This document shows positions 16,591 to 25,246 of a stretch of 64,000 nucleotides of DNA, one piece after another. Source of the stretch: Hominifimenecus microfluidus (GTDB lineage: Bacteria > Bacillota > Clostridia > Lachnospirales > Lachnospiraceae). Where the stretch lies: contig JAJEQR010000007.1 in the NCBI GenBank assembly GCA_020687485.1, positions 48,164 through 112,163 of the forward strand. The letters are read 5' to 3'. The notes under the pieces were generated by a model, which worked only from the letters and a program-made list of their open reading frames with translations, did no database searches and had not been told where the DNA came from. The stretch's first letter is position 1. Each line of letters starts with the position of its first letter. The position numbers and the translations under genes are program-made.

Positions 16591-19500
16591 TTACCTCCTC
16601 CGTTTTATTTCATCTGTGAATTTTTCTTCCACTTTTGAATATACTTTCGTTGCCACGACTTCGCCGTCCATTGTTACATAGACATATACCGTTGTTCCTG
16701 TCATAATTGCATCCAGCTTTTTATCCAGCATGTCGCCCAGTCTGTCATAGAACTGCTTCAATGGAAGGATGGCTTCTGCTCCCGCTTCTCCTCCTGCCAG
16801 CAATGTGTCGCCTGCTGCCCCGAATGCGGTCGGTTTCGTCATGATACCGCCGTTCTTATACCAGCTAATGCTGAAATGTGGAACTGATGGCGGATTCAAA
16901 CTGAATGATCCGCTGATAGACGGATGCGGCAGTTTCAAATGCGGTAATGACCAGCTGAAGTTGAATTTTGATCGGATCGCACTGATCGCATTTCCTACCG
17001 CAGTTTTTGCAGCATTGATCGGTGTTGTGATCGCTGTCTTGATTGCGTTCCATGTTGAAGACGTTGCTGATTTCACACTATTCCATACAGAACTTATCGT
17101 TGACTTAATCCCATTGATTGCGGATGTCACTGCTGACTTTGCGGCATTGATCGGTGTTGTCACCGCTGTCTTCACTGCATTCCATGCCGTCGATGTTCCT
17201 GTTTTGATCGCATTCCAGATTGTTGTCACCGTTGTCTTTACTGCGTTGAATACAGTCTGTACCGTCGTTTTGATCGCATTTACGACAGTCTGCACCGCCG
17301 TTTTGATCGCATTCCACACTGTTGTAATGACTGTTTTTATTCCATTCATTACAGGCGTGATCACGCTGTCTTTCATGAAATTCCATGCCGTCTGTACCGC
17401 GGACTTTATTGCATTTATCACGGTCGTGAATGTTGTTTTGATGGTGTTCCATACCGTCGTGATCGTTGTGCTGATCGCATTCATCACTGGTGTGATCACA
17501 TTATCCTTCATGAAATTCCATGCCGTCTGTACCGCAGACTTTATTGCATTTACCACTGTCGTGAATGTCGTCTGAATCGCATTCCATACCGTCGTGATCG
17601 TTGTGCTGATCGCATTCATCACTGGCGTGATGATATTATCTTTCACAAAATTGATTGCTGTCTGTACCGCGCTTTTGATTGTTTCCCATACGCTTATGAT
17701 CGTATCTCGACAATTTTCCCAGATAAACCGGAACGGTACGGTTATCAATTCAAATGCGGCTTTGATAACTTCCACTATGAACATGATCGCAACCTGAACC
17801 ACATTCTTTATTGTTTCCCACACATTAGACACGACATCTTTCACAGCATTAAAGATTGTGCTGATCGTATCGTGTACGGTCGTGCAGAACGCCGTCACGT
17901 TTGTAACAATTCCATTCCACACCGTTGTGCAGAATGTTGAAATCCCATTCCAGATTCCTTCAAAAAACGAAGATATTCCGTTCCAGATTCCTTCAAAAAA
18001 GGTTTTCACTCCATTCCAGACAGTTTCCCAGTTAGTTCCAAACCATCCAAGAAAAACATCCGCTACGCCTTTGACTGCTCCGATTATTGTTGAAAAATAT
18101 TCTTTCAGACCATCCCAGACGCTTGAAAAAATTCCTTTTACAGCTTCCCACGCACCAGACCAGTCGCCACTGAATACAGCAGAAAATACATCCCATATTC
18201 CAAGAATGACATTGAAAGCTGTTTGTAATGCGATTGCAATCGTATTGAAAGCAGCTTCCAACACTGGTGCAAGTAAATTACAGAATCCGTCCCAGATTTT
18301 TTTTATTGCTGACGTCACATCGCTAAATGTAATTCCCAACGCCGACAGTCTTTCACTGATTCCTGCCGCAAATATCGTGAAGGCATCTTTGATCTTCTGC
18401 CAGATCGCCGTGATCGTATTTCTGAAATCTTCATTCGTATTCCATAAGTGAATAATAACTGCCGTAATTGCTGCAATCGCTCCCACTACAATCGCCGCTG
18501 GCGATGTAATCAATCCCAGTGCTTTCGTGAATACTCCTGAAAATCCGCCTGCTTTTACAAGTCCGGCTGACAGCGTTCCAAGTGCGCGTGATACATTTGC
18601 GCTGAACGTGATCACTTTTCCCAATCCCATCAGCATCGGTGCAAGTGCTGCCACAAACATTCCGATGCGAAGAATTGTTTCTTTTTGTCCTTCGTCCATT
18701 GCGTTCAGCTTGTCCACAAAGTTCTGAATATGTGTCACAATATCACGGATTTTTGGCATCAGAATTTCCCCGAAGCTGATAGCAAGTTCCTGAAGCTGTG
18801 ACATCAAGATCGTGATCTGCCCCTGAAGATTGTCGTTCATTGTATTTGCCATCTTTTCAGATGATCCGTCACAGTTGTCGATCGCTCCTGCCAGCTTTTC
18901 AAAATCTTTATCTGATCCGTTTATAATCGCCAGCATTCCGGACATTGCATTCTTTCCGAACAATGCCGCTGCTGCTTGTGCCTGTTCCGCTTCTGACAGT
19001 CCGCCCAGTTTCTGCCGCAACTGTTCCATCAACTCACGCAATGAAAGCATCTTGCCGGAACTATCTGTCAATGATATTCCGTACTTATCCATTGCAGCCG
19101 CAACAGTATCTGTCGGCTTCGCAAGGTTCGTGATGGCTCCTCGCAAAGATGTTCCTGCCTGACTGGACTTGATACCTGCATTCGCCATCAATCCGATCGC
19201 AAGCGCAGCATCTTCTGCTGTGTATCCTAACGATCCAAGAACCGGGGCTGCGTATTTAAACGTTTCGCCCATCATCGACACATTGGTATTTGCATTCGAT
19301 GATGCTGCCGCCAAAATATCAGAAAAATGACTGGAATCTTTTGCCGAAAGTCCGAAGGCGGTCAGGGCGTCCGTTACGATGTCAGATGTCGATGCAAGAT
19401 CTTCACCCGATGCTGCCGCAAGATTCATGATGCCCTCTAAGCCGTCCATCATGTCCTGCGTCTTCCATCCAGCCATTGCCATATACTGCATACCCTGTGC

Positions 19501-20277
19501 AGCTTCTGACGCGCTGAACTTTGTTTTCGCACCCATTTCACGGGCTTTTCCTCGCAGTTTATCAAGATCCGTTCCTGTTGCTCCGGAAATTGCTGATACT
19601 TTCGACATTTCACTGTCAAAATCTGCTGTCGTCTTAACAGCCGCAACTCCAAGCCCTGCGATACTGGTCGATAATGGAAGAAGTTTCTGCCCTACACTCG
19701 TTAATGTGCCGCCAACCTTTTCTGCTTTCGCTGCATATTCATCAAACGGCGCACGCGCAAGTTCTGCGTTCACATTTTTCAGTTCCGCTTCCATTTCAGT
19801 CAGCGCAGCTTTCGACTGATTCACTGCTGCTTCCTGCTTCGTGATCGCTGTTTCTGTTTTTGCAATCTGGCTTTCACTTGTGGACAGCTGTGAAGACAGC
19901 TTTTCATATTCTGCCTTCAACTTCTGTGTTTCTTCGCTGTCTTCCCCTGTCGCTTTCGCACTATCTTCATATGCTTTTTTTGCTGCTTCAACCTTTGTCT
20001 TCAGCTGATCGTGCGCTGTTTTTTGCAATTCCAACTTCTGTTTTAAGTTGTCATACTGCTGTCCATTCTGCTGCACGATCCCCTTTTGAACATCTATCTT
20101 CGATGTCAGTTCGGTCACTCTTGCACGCAGGGCGTCCTGCGCGGATCCGCTTAACTTTGCTTGTGCCGCAGCCAGTGAATGCTGTGCCGTCAGGTTTTTC
20201 ATTTCTGCTGCTGCCTGACGCATTGCCTGCTGATACTGCGACGTTTCTGCCCTAATCTCAATTAAGGTCTTAGCCAT
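16591..20277 (-). CDS. Tape measure protein
   Basis: A 1228-residue protein. An N-terminal coiled coil (1-180) is followed by the phage tail tape measure domain with VKTTADFDSEMSKVSAISGA at about 214-235 and the conserved GMQYMAMAGWKTQDMMDGL segment. A hydrophobic region lies near 545-615. A long repeat region (about 830-1130) has Trp/Thr/Asn units such as TTVWNAIKTAVQTVVNAIK. It sets tail length and is injected with the DNA. The C-terminus carries an alanine/glycine-rich GAAGDTLLAGGEAGAEAILP segment common in this family. Confidence 0.93.
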   Translation of the reverse strand: MAKTLIEIRAETSQYQQAMRQAAAEMKNLTAQHSLAAAQAKLSGSAQDALRARVTELTSKIDVQKGIVQQNGQQYDNLKQKLELQKTAHDQLKTKVEAAKKAYEDSAKATGEDSEETQKLKAEYEKLSSQLSTSESQIAKTETAITKQEAAVNQSKAALTEMEAELKNVNAELARAPFDEYAAKAEKVGGTLTSVGQKLLPLSTSIAGLGVAAVKTTADFDSEMSKVSAISGATGTDLDKLRGKAREMGAKTKFSASEAAQGMQYMAMAGWKTQDMMDGLEGIMNLAAASGEDLASTSDIVTDALTAFGLSAKDSSHFSDILAAASSNANTNVSMMGETFKYAAPVLGSLGYTAEDAALAIGLMANAGIKSSQAGTSLRGAITNLAKPTDTVAAAMDKYGISLTDSSGKMLSLRELMEQLRQKLGGLSEAEQAQAAAALFGKNAMSGMLAIINGSDKDFEKLAGAIDNCDGSSEKMANTMNDNLQGQITILMSQLQELAISFGEILMPKIRDIVTHIQNFVDKLNAMDEGQKETILRIGMFVAALAPMLMGLGKVITFSANVSRALGTLSAGLVKAGGFSGVFTKALGLITSPAAIVVGAIAAITAVIIHLWNTNEDFRNTITAIWQKIKDAFTIFAAGISERLSALGITFSDVTSAIKKIWDGFCNLLAPVLEAAFNTIAIALQTAFNVILGIWDVFSAVFSGDWSGAWEAVKGIFSSVWDGLKEYFSTIIGAVKGVADVFLGWFGTNWETVWNGVKTFFEGIWNGISSFFEGIWNGISTFCTTVWNGIVTNVTAFCTTVHDTISTIFNAVKDVVSNVWETIKNVVQVAIMFIVEVIKAAFELITVPFRFIWENCRDTIISVWETIKSAVQTAINFVKDNIITPVMNAISTTITTVWNAIQTTFTTVVNAIKSAVQTAWNFMKDNVITPVMNAISTTITTVWNTIKTTFTTVINAIKSAVQTAWNFMKDSVITPVMNGIKTVITTVWNAIKTAVQTVVNAIKTTVQTVFNAVKTTVTTIWNAIKTGTSTAWNAVKTAVTTPINAAKSAVTSAINGIKSTISSVWNSVKSATSSTWNAIKTAITTPINAAKTAVGNAISAIRSKFNFSWSLPHLKLPHPSISGSFSLNPPSVPHFSISWYKNGGIMTKPTAFGAAGDTLLAGGEAGAEAILPLKQFYDRLGDMLDKKLDAIMTGTTVYVYVTMDGEVVATKVYSKVEEKFTDEIKRRR
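17346..17680. repeat. 135-bp tandem repeats in the tape measure gene
   Basis: Units start at 17346, 17481 and 17616 (the last partial) and encode 45-residue repeats containing TPVMNAISTTITTVWN. Shorter related Trp-containing repeats flank them. Repeat number changes would alter tail length. Confidence 0.8.
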
Positions 20278-20294
20278 GTTTCGCGTTCCTTTCT

Positions 20295-20813
20295 TTACTT
20301 CTCATCGACCGTCCTAATCTCGAATGCCGCATGATCCAAAAGGCTCATGATGTCCGCTTCCATGCACTGCTGATATGAGTTTTTCATAAGATTGATACAG
20401 ATCTTCACTATCCGATCCACATTTTCCCTGCATATCTTCCACAGGTTTTCACCCGGATCTTCATCGTTATATCCATTTTCTTCGTCATATTCGTCGAAAG
20501 CAGATTTTTCTTTCTGTATCTTTTCAGGATGTTCTGGATTAAGATCCAGAAATTTCTTCGTGATCACATCCTGCATCATGAAATGGATTTCTTTCACAGC
20601 TGACAATACATCTTCCGGATCGGCTTCTTCCACCTCCTGCTGTCTTGCCCCGAATACCGTCATTAAGATCTTCGTATTCGCTTCAAAAGCATCCCTGATC
20701 GAATCACTGTCATTCCGTTCCATGATTTCCGTATATCTGCGATACATTTCCACTGAAATCGTCGTGCAGACATATTCTTTGTGTCCACACGGCAGAATCA
20801 GTTCCGGCATCAC
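20295..20813 (-). CDS. Tail assembly chaperone, frameshift part (gpT-like)
   Basis: The 172-codon frame is entered from a GTG at 20813 or, more likely, by -1 frameshifting from the upstream gene. It begins PELILPCGHKEYVC and is acidic and helical. It sits between the gpG-like gene and the tape measure gene, the standard place for the T part of the gpG/gpGT pair that chaperones the tape measure protein. Confidence 0.75.
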   Translation of the reverse strand: MMPELILPCGHKEYVCTTISVEMYRRYTEIMERNDSDSIRDAFEANTKILMTVFGARQQEVEEADPEDVLSAVKEIHFMMQDVITKKFLDLNPEHPEKIQKEKSAFDEYDEENGYNDEDPGENLWKICRENVDRIVKICINLMKNSYQQCMEADIMSLLDHAAFEIRTVDEK

Positions 20814-21160
20814 TTGCCATTTGTAAAATTTTTCGCGAAGTCTTCCGTTCTTTTATCGACCTTTTCACCCACTGACACATCCATCAGTGCAAATTCCATC
20901 ACGATCGAATCCGGTGTCATTCCGGTTTCAGCATCCAGCATGTCATCTGTTGTGAACTGGTTTCCGTACATTTCAACAATAACATCCATCATGTCCATGA
21001 ACTGCTGTCTTGTGTACAACGCCCGTTTCGCTTCTGTGTCCATAATGCTGTCGCGCACTTCCAGATAGTGCAAATATGCCATCGTGGACATCTTCTGCGG
21101 CATCGTATATTCTTTGTTGCCGATGATAATTGATCTTTTCTTTGTTTTAGCTGCTGCCAT
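20810..21160 (-). CDS. Tail assembly chaperone (gpG-like)
   Basis: A 116-residue protein with conserved layout MPQKMSTMAYLHYLEVRDSI, downstream of the major tail protein and upstream of the T frame. Its 3' end contains the slippery heptamer A AAT TTT in frame (20831-20825). A -1 slip there bypasses the TGA and continues into the next frame as YKWQVMPEL, giving a gpGT-type fusion. Confidence 0.8.
   Translation of the reverse strand: MAAAKTKKRSIIIGNKEYTMPQKMSTMAYLHYLEVRDSIMDTEAKRALYTRQQFMDMMDVIVEMYGNQFTTDDMLDAETGMTPDSIVMEFALMDVSVGEKVDKRTEDFAKNFTNGK
20825..20831 (-). promoter_or_regulatory. Predicted -1 ribosomal frameshift site (AAATTTT)
   Basis: The heptamer fits X XXY YYZ with 0-frame codons AAT TTT. 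It lies 5 codons before the gpG-like stop, and the -1 frame is open into the 172-codon T frame. Conserved frameshifts at this place are known in many tailed phages. Confidence 0.65.
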
Positions 21161-21177
21161 TTCTTTTCCCTCCTGTT

Positions 21178-21789
21178 TTATGCTGCATCCGGTTTTTCCT
21201 GAACTTTTGAAAACCAGTCTTTGATCGCCGCCGCTGCTTCTGTATGTTCCGCAAGAAGATTGCTTTCATCAACGCTGCATTCATATCTTCCATCCATCTG
21301 ACGGGCATAAAAATCACCCTTCAACGTTGCTGTCTGCGTTGTTTTTGTTTCCCCTTCTGTTTCGTAATTATCTTCAAATCCTTGACCGAATCTTCCACAG
21401 TACAGCCATTTGAATTCATACTTGCCATTCAGCTTCTTCGCACGCCATCCAAGCGCAAGTTCCGGTGCTTTGTCATCCTTCGTCTTGATCAGGAATCCTT
21501 TTTCATACAGATGCCCGAATACCTGTGACTTATCCTGTGGTGCCAAACTGTTCACTTCCAGTTCCACGCTTGTCCCTTTGTATGACATGTTTACATCTTC
21601 AACCGAATCATCACTGTAAATTTTTTCAGTTTCAAATTCATCGCTGATCTTTCCTGTGATCGCGCGTGCCAACTTTGACGGTGTTTCTGCCGCGTATTCC
21701 GTTTCTGTATTCGCTGTAACTTTTGCGATATGAATATCTCTGAACGATACAGTCCTGCTTCGCACGATCTTCTCTTTTTCTGCTGCCAT
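21178..21789 (-). CDS. Major tail tube protein (phi13 family)
   Basis: A 203-residue protein with the phi13-type major tail protein pattern: an RDIHIAKVTANTET strand, SYKGTSVELEVNSLAPQDKS and GWRAKKLNGKYEFKWLYCG. It lies directly upstream of the tail chaperone genes with a strong GGAGGAATAAAC site. It polymerises into the tail tube. Confidence 0.9.
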   Translation of the reverse strand: MAAEKEKIVRSRTVSFRDIHIAKVTANTETEYAAETPSKLARAITGKISDEFETEKIYSDDSVEDVNMSYKGTSVELEVNSLAPQDKSQVFGHLYEKGFLIKTKDDKAPELALGWRAKKLNGKYEFKWLYCGRFGQGFEDNYETEGETKTTQTATLKGDFYARQMDGRYECSVDESNLLAEHTEAAAAIKDWFSKVQEKPDAA

Positions 21790-21791
21790 GT

Positions 21792-22148
21792 TTATTCCTC
21801 CGTTTCCTCTGCTTCTTTTAAAATTAAAAATCGCATCGCATTGATGAAGATCCCCGTATCTGTTTCAATCTGATCATTTCCTTCCTGAAATAGAAATCCG
21901 TTTTCCTTCATCAGTTTTTTTATTCTTTTCACAAGTGCCTGCTGATCACTCCGTGACCAGATATTCACTTGTATGCTTGCCGCTTCAATTTCACATTCAT
22001 CATCTGAATGTGCATTTTCTGTGTCTTGTAGCTTCCACAGTGTCACATGAAGCCGTTTCAGGCTTTCGTCATACCATCCTTGCTGTACGATTGTTCCTTC
22101 ATCTGAAATCGGCTTCAATGCTGCCGCCGCCAATCCAATAACATCCAC
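21792..22148 (-). CDS. Tail completion/terminator-type protein
   Basis: A 118-residue protein in the position of the siphovirus tail terminator (between the gp10-like and major tail protein genes). It has an alpha/beta layout with a QVNIWSRSDQQALVKRIKKL helix typical of the family. The assignment rests mainly on gene order. Confidence 0.65.
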   Translation of the reverse strand: MDVIGLAAAALKPISDEGTIVQQGWYDESLKRLHVTLWKLQDTENAHSDDECEIEAASIQVNIWSRSDQQALVKRIKKLMKENGFLFQEGNDQIETDTGIFINAMRFLILKEAEETEE

Positions 22149-22152
22149 TGTT

Positions 22153-22584
22153 TTATCCTCCCAGTTTTTCGTTCAATGCTTTCTGGTACTCTTGATCAGC
22201 TATCATGTGATATTCGCTTTCGCACTCCGATTTCGTATTATTCAGGAAGTCCCGTGGCGGCATTTTCGATGTCCCCCACTCCACAAACTTCATGTAAAAC
22301 CAGTTTTGCGCGTCGCCATTCAATTCCCATCCGACTTCGCCTTTTTTGGTCGTTACCTTTTTAGGAATGTTATCCCGCGCATGTCCCGGCGGTCTGTATC
22401 CATTCCGTCCTGACTTTGAATTGTCAGCAGATCTTGCCATGTGTGCCTTCATCTTCGGTTCTGTAATATCGGCGGATCTCTGAAATATTTTTTTATTGAT
22501 CGCTCCGATTTCAGCACTTGACGACAGGGCTTCCACGCCGCGCTGTACTTCTTCAAATCCTTCAAATCGGAACGATATTTCCAT
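22153..22584 (-). CDS. HK97 gp10-like head-tail protein
   Basis: A 143-residue protein starting with a FEGFEEVQRGVEAL helix. It has the conserved PPGHARDNIP and FVEWGTSKMPPRDFL segments that mark the HK97-gp10 family. It acts in joining head and tail. Confidence 0.9.
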   Translation of the reverse strand: MEISFRFEGFEEVQRGVEALSSSAEIGAINKKIFQRSADITEPKMKAHMARSADNSKSGRNGYRPPGHARDNIPKKVTTKKGEVGWELNGDAQNWFYMKFVEWGTSKMPPRDFLNNTKSECESEYHMIADQEYQKALNEKLGG

Positions 22585-22599
22585 CTCTGTTTCCTCCTG

Positions 22600-22923
22600 T
22601 CAGTCGCGTCTGTTGGCTTTCAGTTGCACATACTGCCTGTCATTCTGTTTGAAATCCGTTGCATAAATGTCATATCTGTCGCCTTCAAATTCGATCAAGA
22701 AATCTTTTGCATGTGCTTTAATCTCTTTTATACGTCTGCAATATCTCACTTCAAATACGATTGCATTTTCCAGTCTGACATCCAGTGCTTCATATAATTC
22801 CTGCCCGTAAAGGTTTCTGATCTCACACCATGCTTCATAAAACAGTGTCGGTTCTTTTTCCTGCTGCCGTCCGTTTTCCAGACTTTTGTTCCGCTTATAA
22901 AATTTGATCCTTGCTGTTGCCAT
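22600..22923 (-). CDS. Head closure protein (SPP1 gp16 family)
   Basis: A 107-residue beta-rich protein with WCEIRNLYGQELYEAL and a C-terminal DFKQNDRQYVQLKANRR segment, the usual pattern of phage head-tail adaptors. It lies between the gp6-like connector and the gp10-like gene. Confidence 0.8.
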   Translation of the reverse strand: MATARIKFYKRNKSLENGRQQEKEPTLFYEAWCEIRNLYGQELYEALDVRLENAIVFEVRYCRRIKEIKAHAKDFLIEFEGDRYDIYATDFKQNDRQYVQLKANRRD

Positions 22924-22924
22924 G

Positions 22925-23212
22925 CTATCCCCTTAACGTTTCTTTCAGCATCATTGACTGAATCGCGTACCTGATGCGTTCTGTTGAATCAGATGTGATT
23001 TTCCCGTTGTTGTACATTCGATCCCTGTGATCGTATAATTCCTTCACATACGAACAGATCAGTATTTTCTGCCTATTTGTTGGCTTTTCCGGATCGAATG
23101 ACGGAATCAGTTCCTTCATTTCGTCGATGACAGCATCATGCATTAGTTCGATCATGCTGTCATCGTCTGTATAATCGACGCGCAGATACTGCTTCAATTC
23201 CTTTAGGCTCAT
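22925..23212 (-). CDS. Head-tail connector (gp6-like)
   Basis: A 95-residue protein beginning MSLKELKQYLRVDYTDDDSM, the classic start of gp6-like connectors, followed by helices ending near LKETLRG. It is located directly after the capsid gene and forms a ring under the portal. Confidence 0.9.
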   Translation of the reverse strand: MSLKELKQYLRVDYTDDDSMIELMHDAVIDEMKELIPSFDPEKPTNRQKILICSYVKELYDHRDRMYNNGKITSDSTERIRYAIQSMMLKETLRG

Positions 23213-23232
23213 ATCATCACGCCCCTTTTTTA

Positions 23233-24474
23233 TTAGCCAGCCACAGCAACGCTGATTTCTCCTTTAACAACCGCAGTTTCATCGACAGACTGAACGTCAA
23301 ATCTGTCACGAACCTTGATTCCCGTCAGATCCTTCGCCCACAGATCTCCCGCTTCAGTAGAAAGTTCGATCGTCATTTTCTCGCGGTCAAACAAGGTAAC
23401 AGCTTCCTTCAGATCTCCCATGTATACCGGATATTTGTAACCAGTCACATCGTTTTTGTCAGATCCCGATCCGCCTTTTAATACATTTGTGCTTTTCAGC
23501 GTCTTATTGCTCACAACCTTTACCGGATACTTGTCAAAAAGAAGTGTCTTTGTTGCATCTGTCGGATCCGGCTGCATGATGTACTTGCCATCCTTATCCT
23601 TCAGCTTGTCCATGTAGTTAAAGCCATCCTGATTCGTCAATACAATAGAACTTACTGCAATCGCCGGATCCAGCTTCACGTTGAATACGTCTTTGAAATC
23701 ATCAAAAGTCGCAACCGCAACTTCTTTTCCTTTTGTGATCGTGTTAATCACATTCAGAATTGCAGCATTTCTTGTCGCTCTTGACTTCTTTGCGATCCAT
23801 TTATTCAGGTATGCAAGGATATTCACAGCTGTATCCTGAAGCAGTTCGCGTGTCGTCTTCAGAATTCCGCCCTTTTTCTTGATTGCATACTTGATCTGTT
23901 TCAGGTTCGGTGTTTCTTCCTCTTCAAATTCTCCGCCTTCATCCACATCGCCCCAAGGTGTACTGTCTGCATCAACCTCGATCACACGGGATCCACTCAT
24001 TGTTGCTACTTTTTCAACATTGACATACTGTTCCAGATCGTTTTCTGTACGACGCAGTTCAATGATGTCTGTGCTTACATCCTCCGGAACCGTAAACCCT
24101 CCATCCTCGTCTTCGCCTTCCTTCATCATGTTTTTAAAGCTGTCCATGATCTCCTGATCTTCTTCCGGCATAGCACGTTTACGAAGACCACATACGATCC
24201 TGTTTACAAACGCTTTGCACACCTGCGCTTTGCTGTACTTTTTAGACTTCTGACCGTCTTCAATTTCCTTCGCTTTCCCATTGTGTAAAGAATCCTTGAT
24301 TCCATCGTCATCGTCTTCTTCCATTTCCATCAGCATGTCGAATTCTTCCTGCATTCCACGAAGTTCCGCCATCTGATCCTTCATTTCCTGTGTTTTTCCC
24401 TGTCCCTGAAGACCTCTGATCGCATTTTTCTTGTCATTGATCTTCTTCAGCAATGCCCTTGCTTCTTTGCTCAT
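23233..24474 (-). CDS. Major capsid protein, HK97 fold
   Basis: A 413-residue protein. The N-terminal about 120 residues form a charged coiled-coil scaffold (delta) domain, presumably removed by the protease encoded upstream. The HK97 core follows with GGFTVPEDVSTDIIELRR, a KKKGGILKTTRELLQD segment and a C-terminal domain with a YPVYMGDLKEAVTLFDR-type stretch. It builds the icosahedral shell. Confidence 0.93.
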   Translation of the reverse strand: MSKEARALLKKINDKKNAIRGLQGQGKTQEMKDQMAELRGMQEEFDMLMEMEEDDDDGIKDSLHNGKAKEIEDGQKSKKYSKAQVCKAFVNRIVCGLRKRAMPEEDQEIMDSFKNMMKEGEDEDGGFTVPEDVSTDIIELRRTENDLEQYVNVEKVATMSGSRVIEVDADSTPWGDVDEGGEFEEEETPNLKQIKYAIKKKGGILKTTRELLQDTAVNILAYLNKWIAKKSRATRNAAILNVINTITKGKEVAVATFDDFKDVFNVKLDPAIAVSSIVLTNQDGFNYMDKLKDKDGKYIMQPDPTDATKTLLFDKYPVKVVSNKTLKSTNVLKGGSGSDKNDVTGYKYPVYMGDLKEAVTLFDREKMTIELSTEAGDLWAKDLTGIKVRDRFDVQSVDETAVVKGEISVAVAG

Positions 24475-24487
24475 TCTGTTTTCCTCC

Positions 24488-25246
24488 TTAGATTCCGAAA
24501 AGTTCCATTTCTTCGATGATCGCTTCTTCTTCGGCTGTAATCTTCGCCGTCACATCATCTGCGCTTTGTGTTTTAATGCCTTCCGGTGCTTTTTTGAAAT
24601 TCTCCATCATCCAGCCAACACAGGCGGCGACCGCTGGACGTTCTTCGATCTGCACATCGAAGATTTCCTTTGCTTCCTCTGCCGTCATCCATGTTTCAGC
24701 ATTGATCAGATCTGTGACTTGTTCTTCTGTCACACCTTCTTTCACCCGTCCCATATATATGTCCGTGATACTTTTCTGACATTTATCCAGTTCACTGATC
24801 AGCCGCTGAAAATCATCCGCATTTCCATACGCCCATGACAACGGTTTGTGAATCATGATCTGCGCTCCCGATGACATTACAATCGAATCACAAGCCATCA
24901 GGATCACGGATGCGATCGACGCAGCCATTCCGTCCACGATGCCTGTTTTATGTCCGGTATGCCGTGATAAAATGCTGTGAATCGCTATCCCGGCAAATAC
25001 ATCACCGCCGCCGCTATTGATGTACACCGTCAGTTCTGCCCCCGGTTCAATCTGATTCATAAAGTCTGATATGTCCTGCGGGCATGTATCTTCATCGCAC
25101 CATGCTTCCCATGTTGAAGAAACAATGTCGCCGTATATATACAGATCTGCTGCATTATTCGATACATTTCTGAATTCCATAAACCCAGTATTTTCAATCT
25201 TCTTTGTTTTTGGATTTCTCCGCGAAAAATTGAATTTATTCTTCAT
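24488..25246 (-). CDS. ClpP-like prohead protease
   Basis: A 252-residue serine protease of the ClpP/crotonase fold. The NSGGGDVFAGIAIHSIL block is followed by DGMAASIASVILMACD with the nucleophile serine, and by IMIHKPLSWAYG with the catalytic histidine. I begin at the ATG at 25246, which has AGGAGGGG upstream and overlaps the portal gene by 11 bp; the longer frame is out-of-frame portal sequence. It matures the capsid by removing the delta domain. Confidence 0.92.
   Translation of the reverse strand: MKNKFNFSRRNPKTKKIENTGFMEFRNVSNNAADLYIYGDIVSSTWEAWCDEDTCPQDISDFMNQIEPGAELTVYINSGGGDVFAGIAIHSILSRHTGHKTGIVDGMAASIASVILMACDSIVMSSGAQIMIHKPLSWAYGNADDFQRLISELDKCQKSITDIYMGRVKEGVTEEQVTDLINAETWMTAEEAKEIFDVQIEERPAVAACVGWMMENFKKAPEGIKTQSADDVTAKITAEEEAIIEEMELFGI

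Noticed and set aside
16769..17797. Long plus-strand frames opposite the tape measure gene
   Set aside because: They result from the repeat codon pattern of the tape measure gene; no ribosome binding sites or family features.
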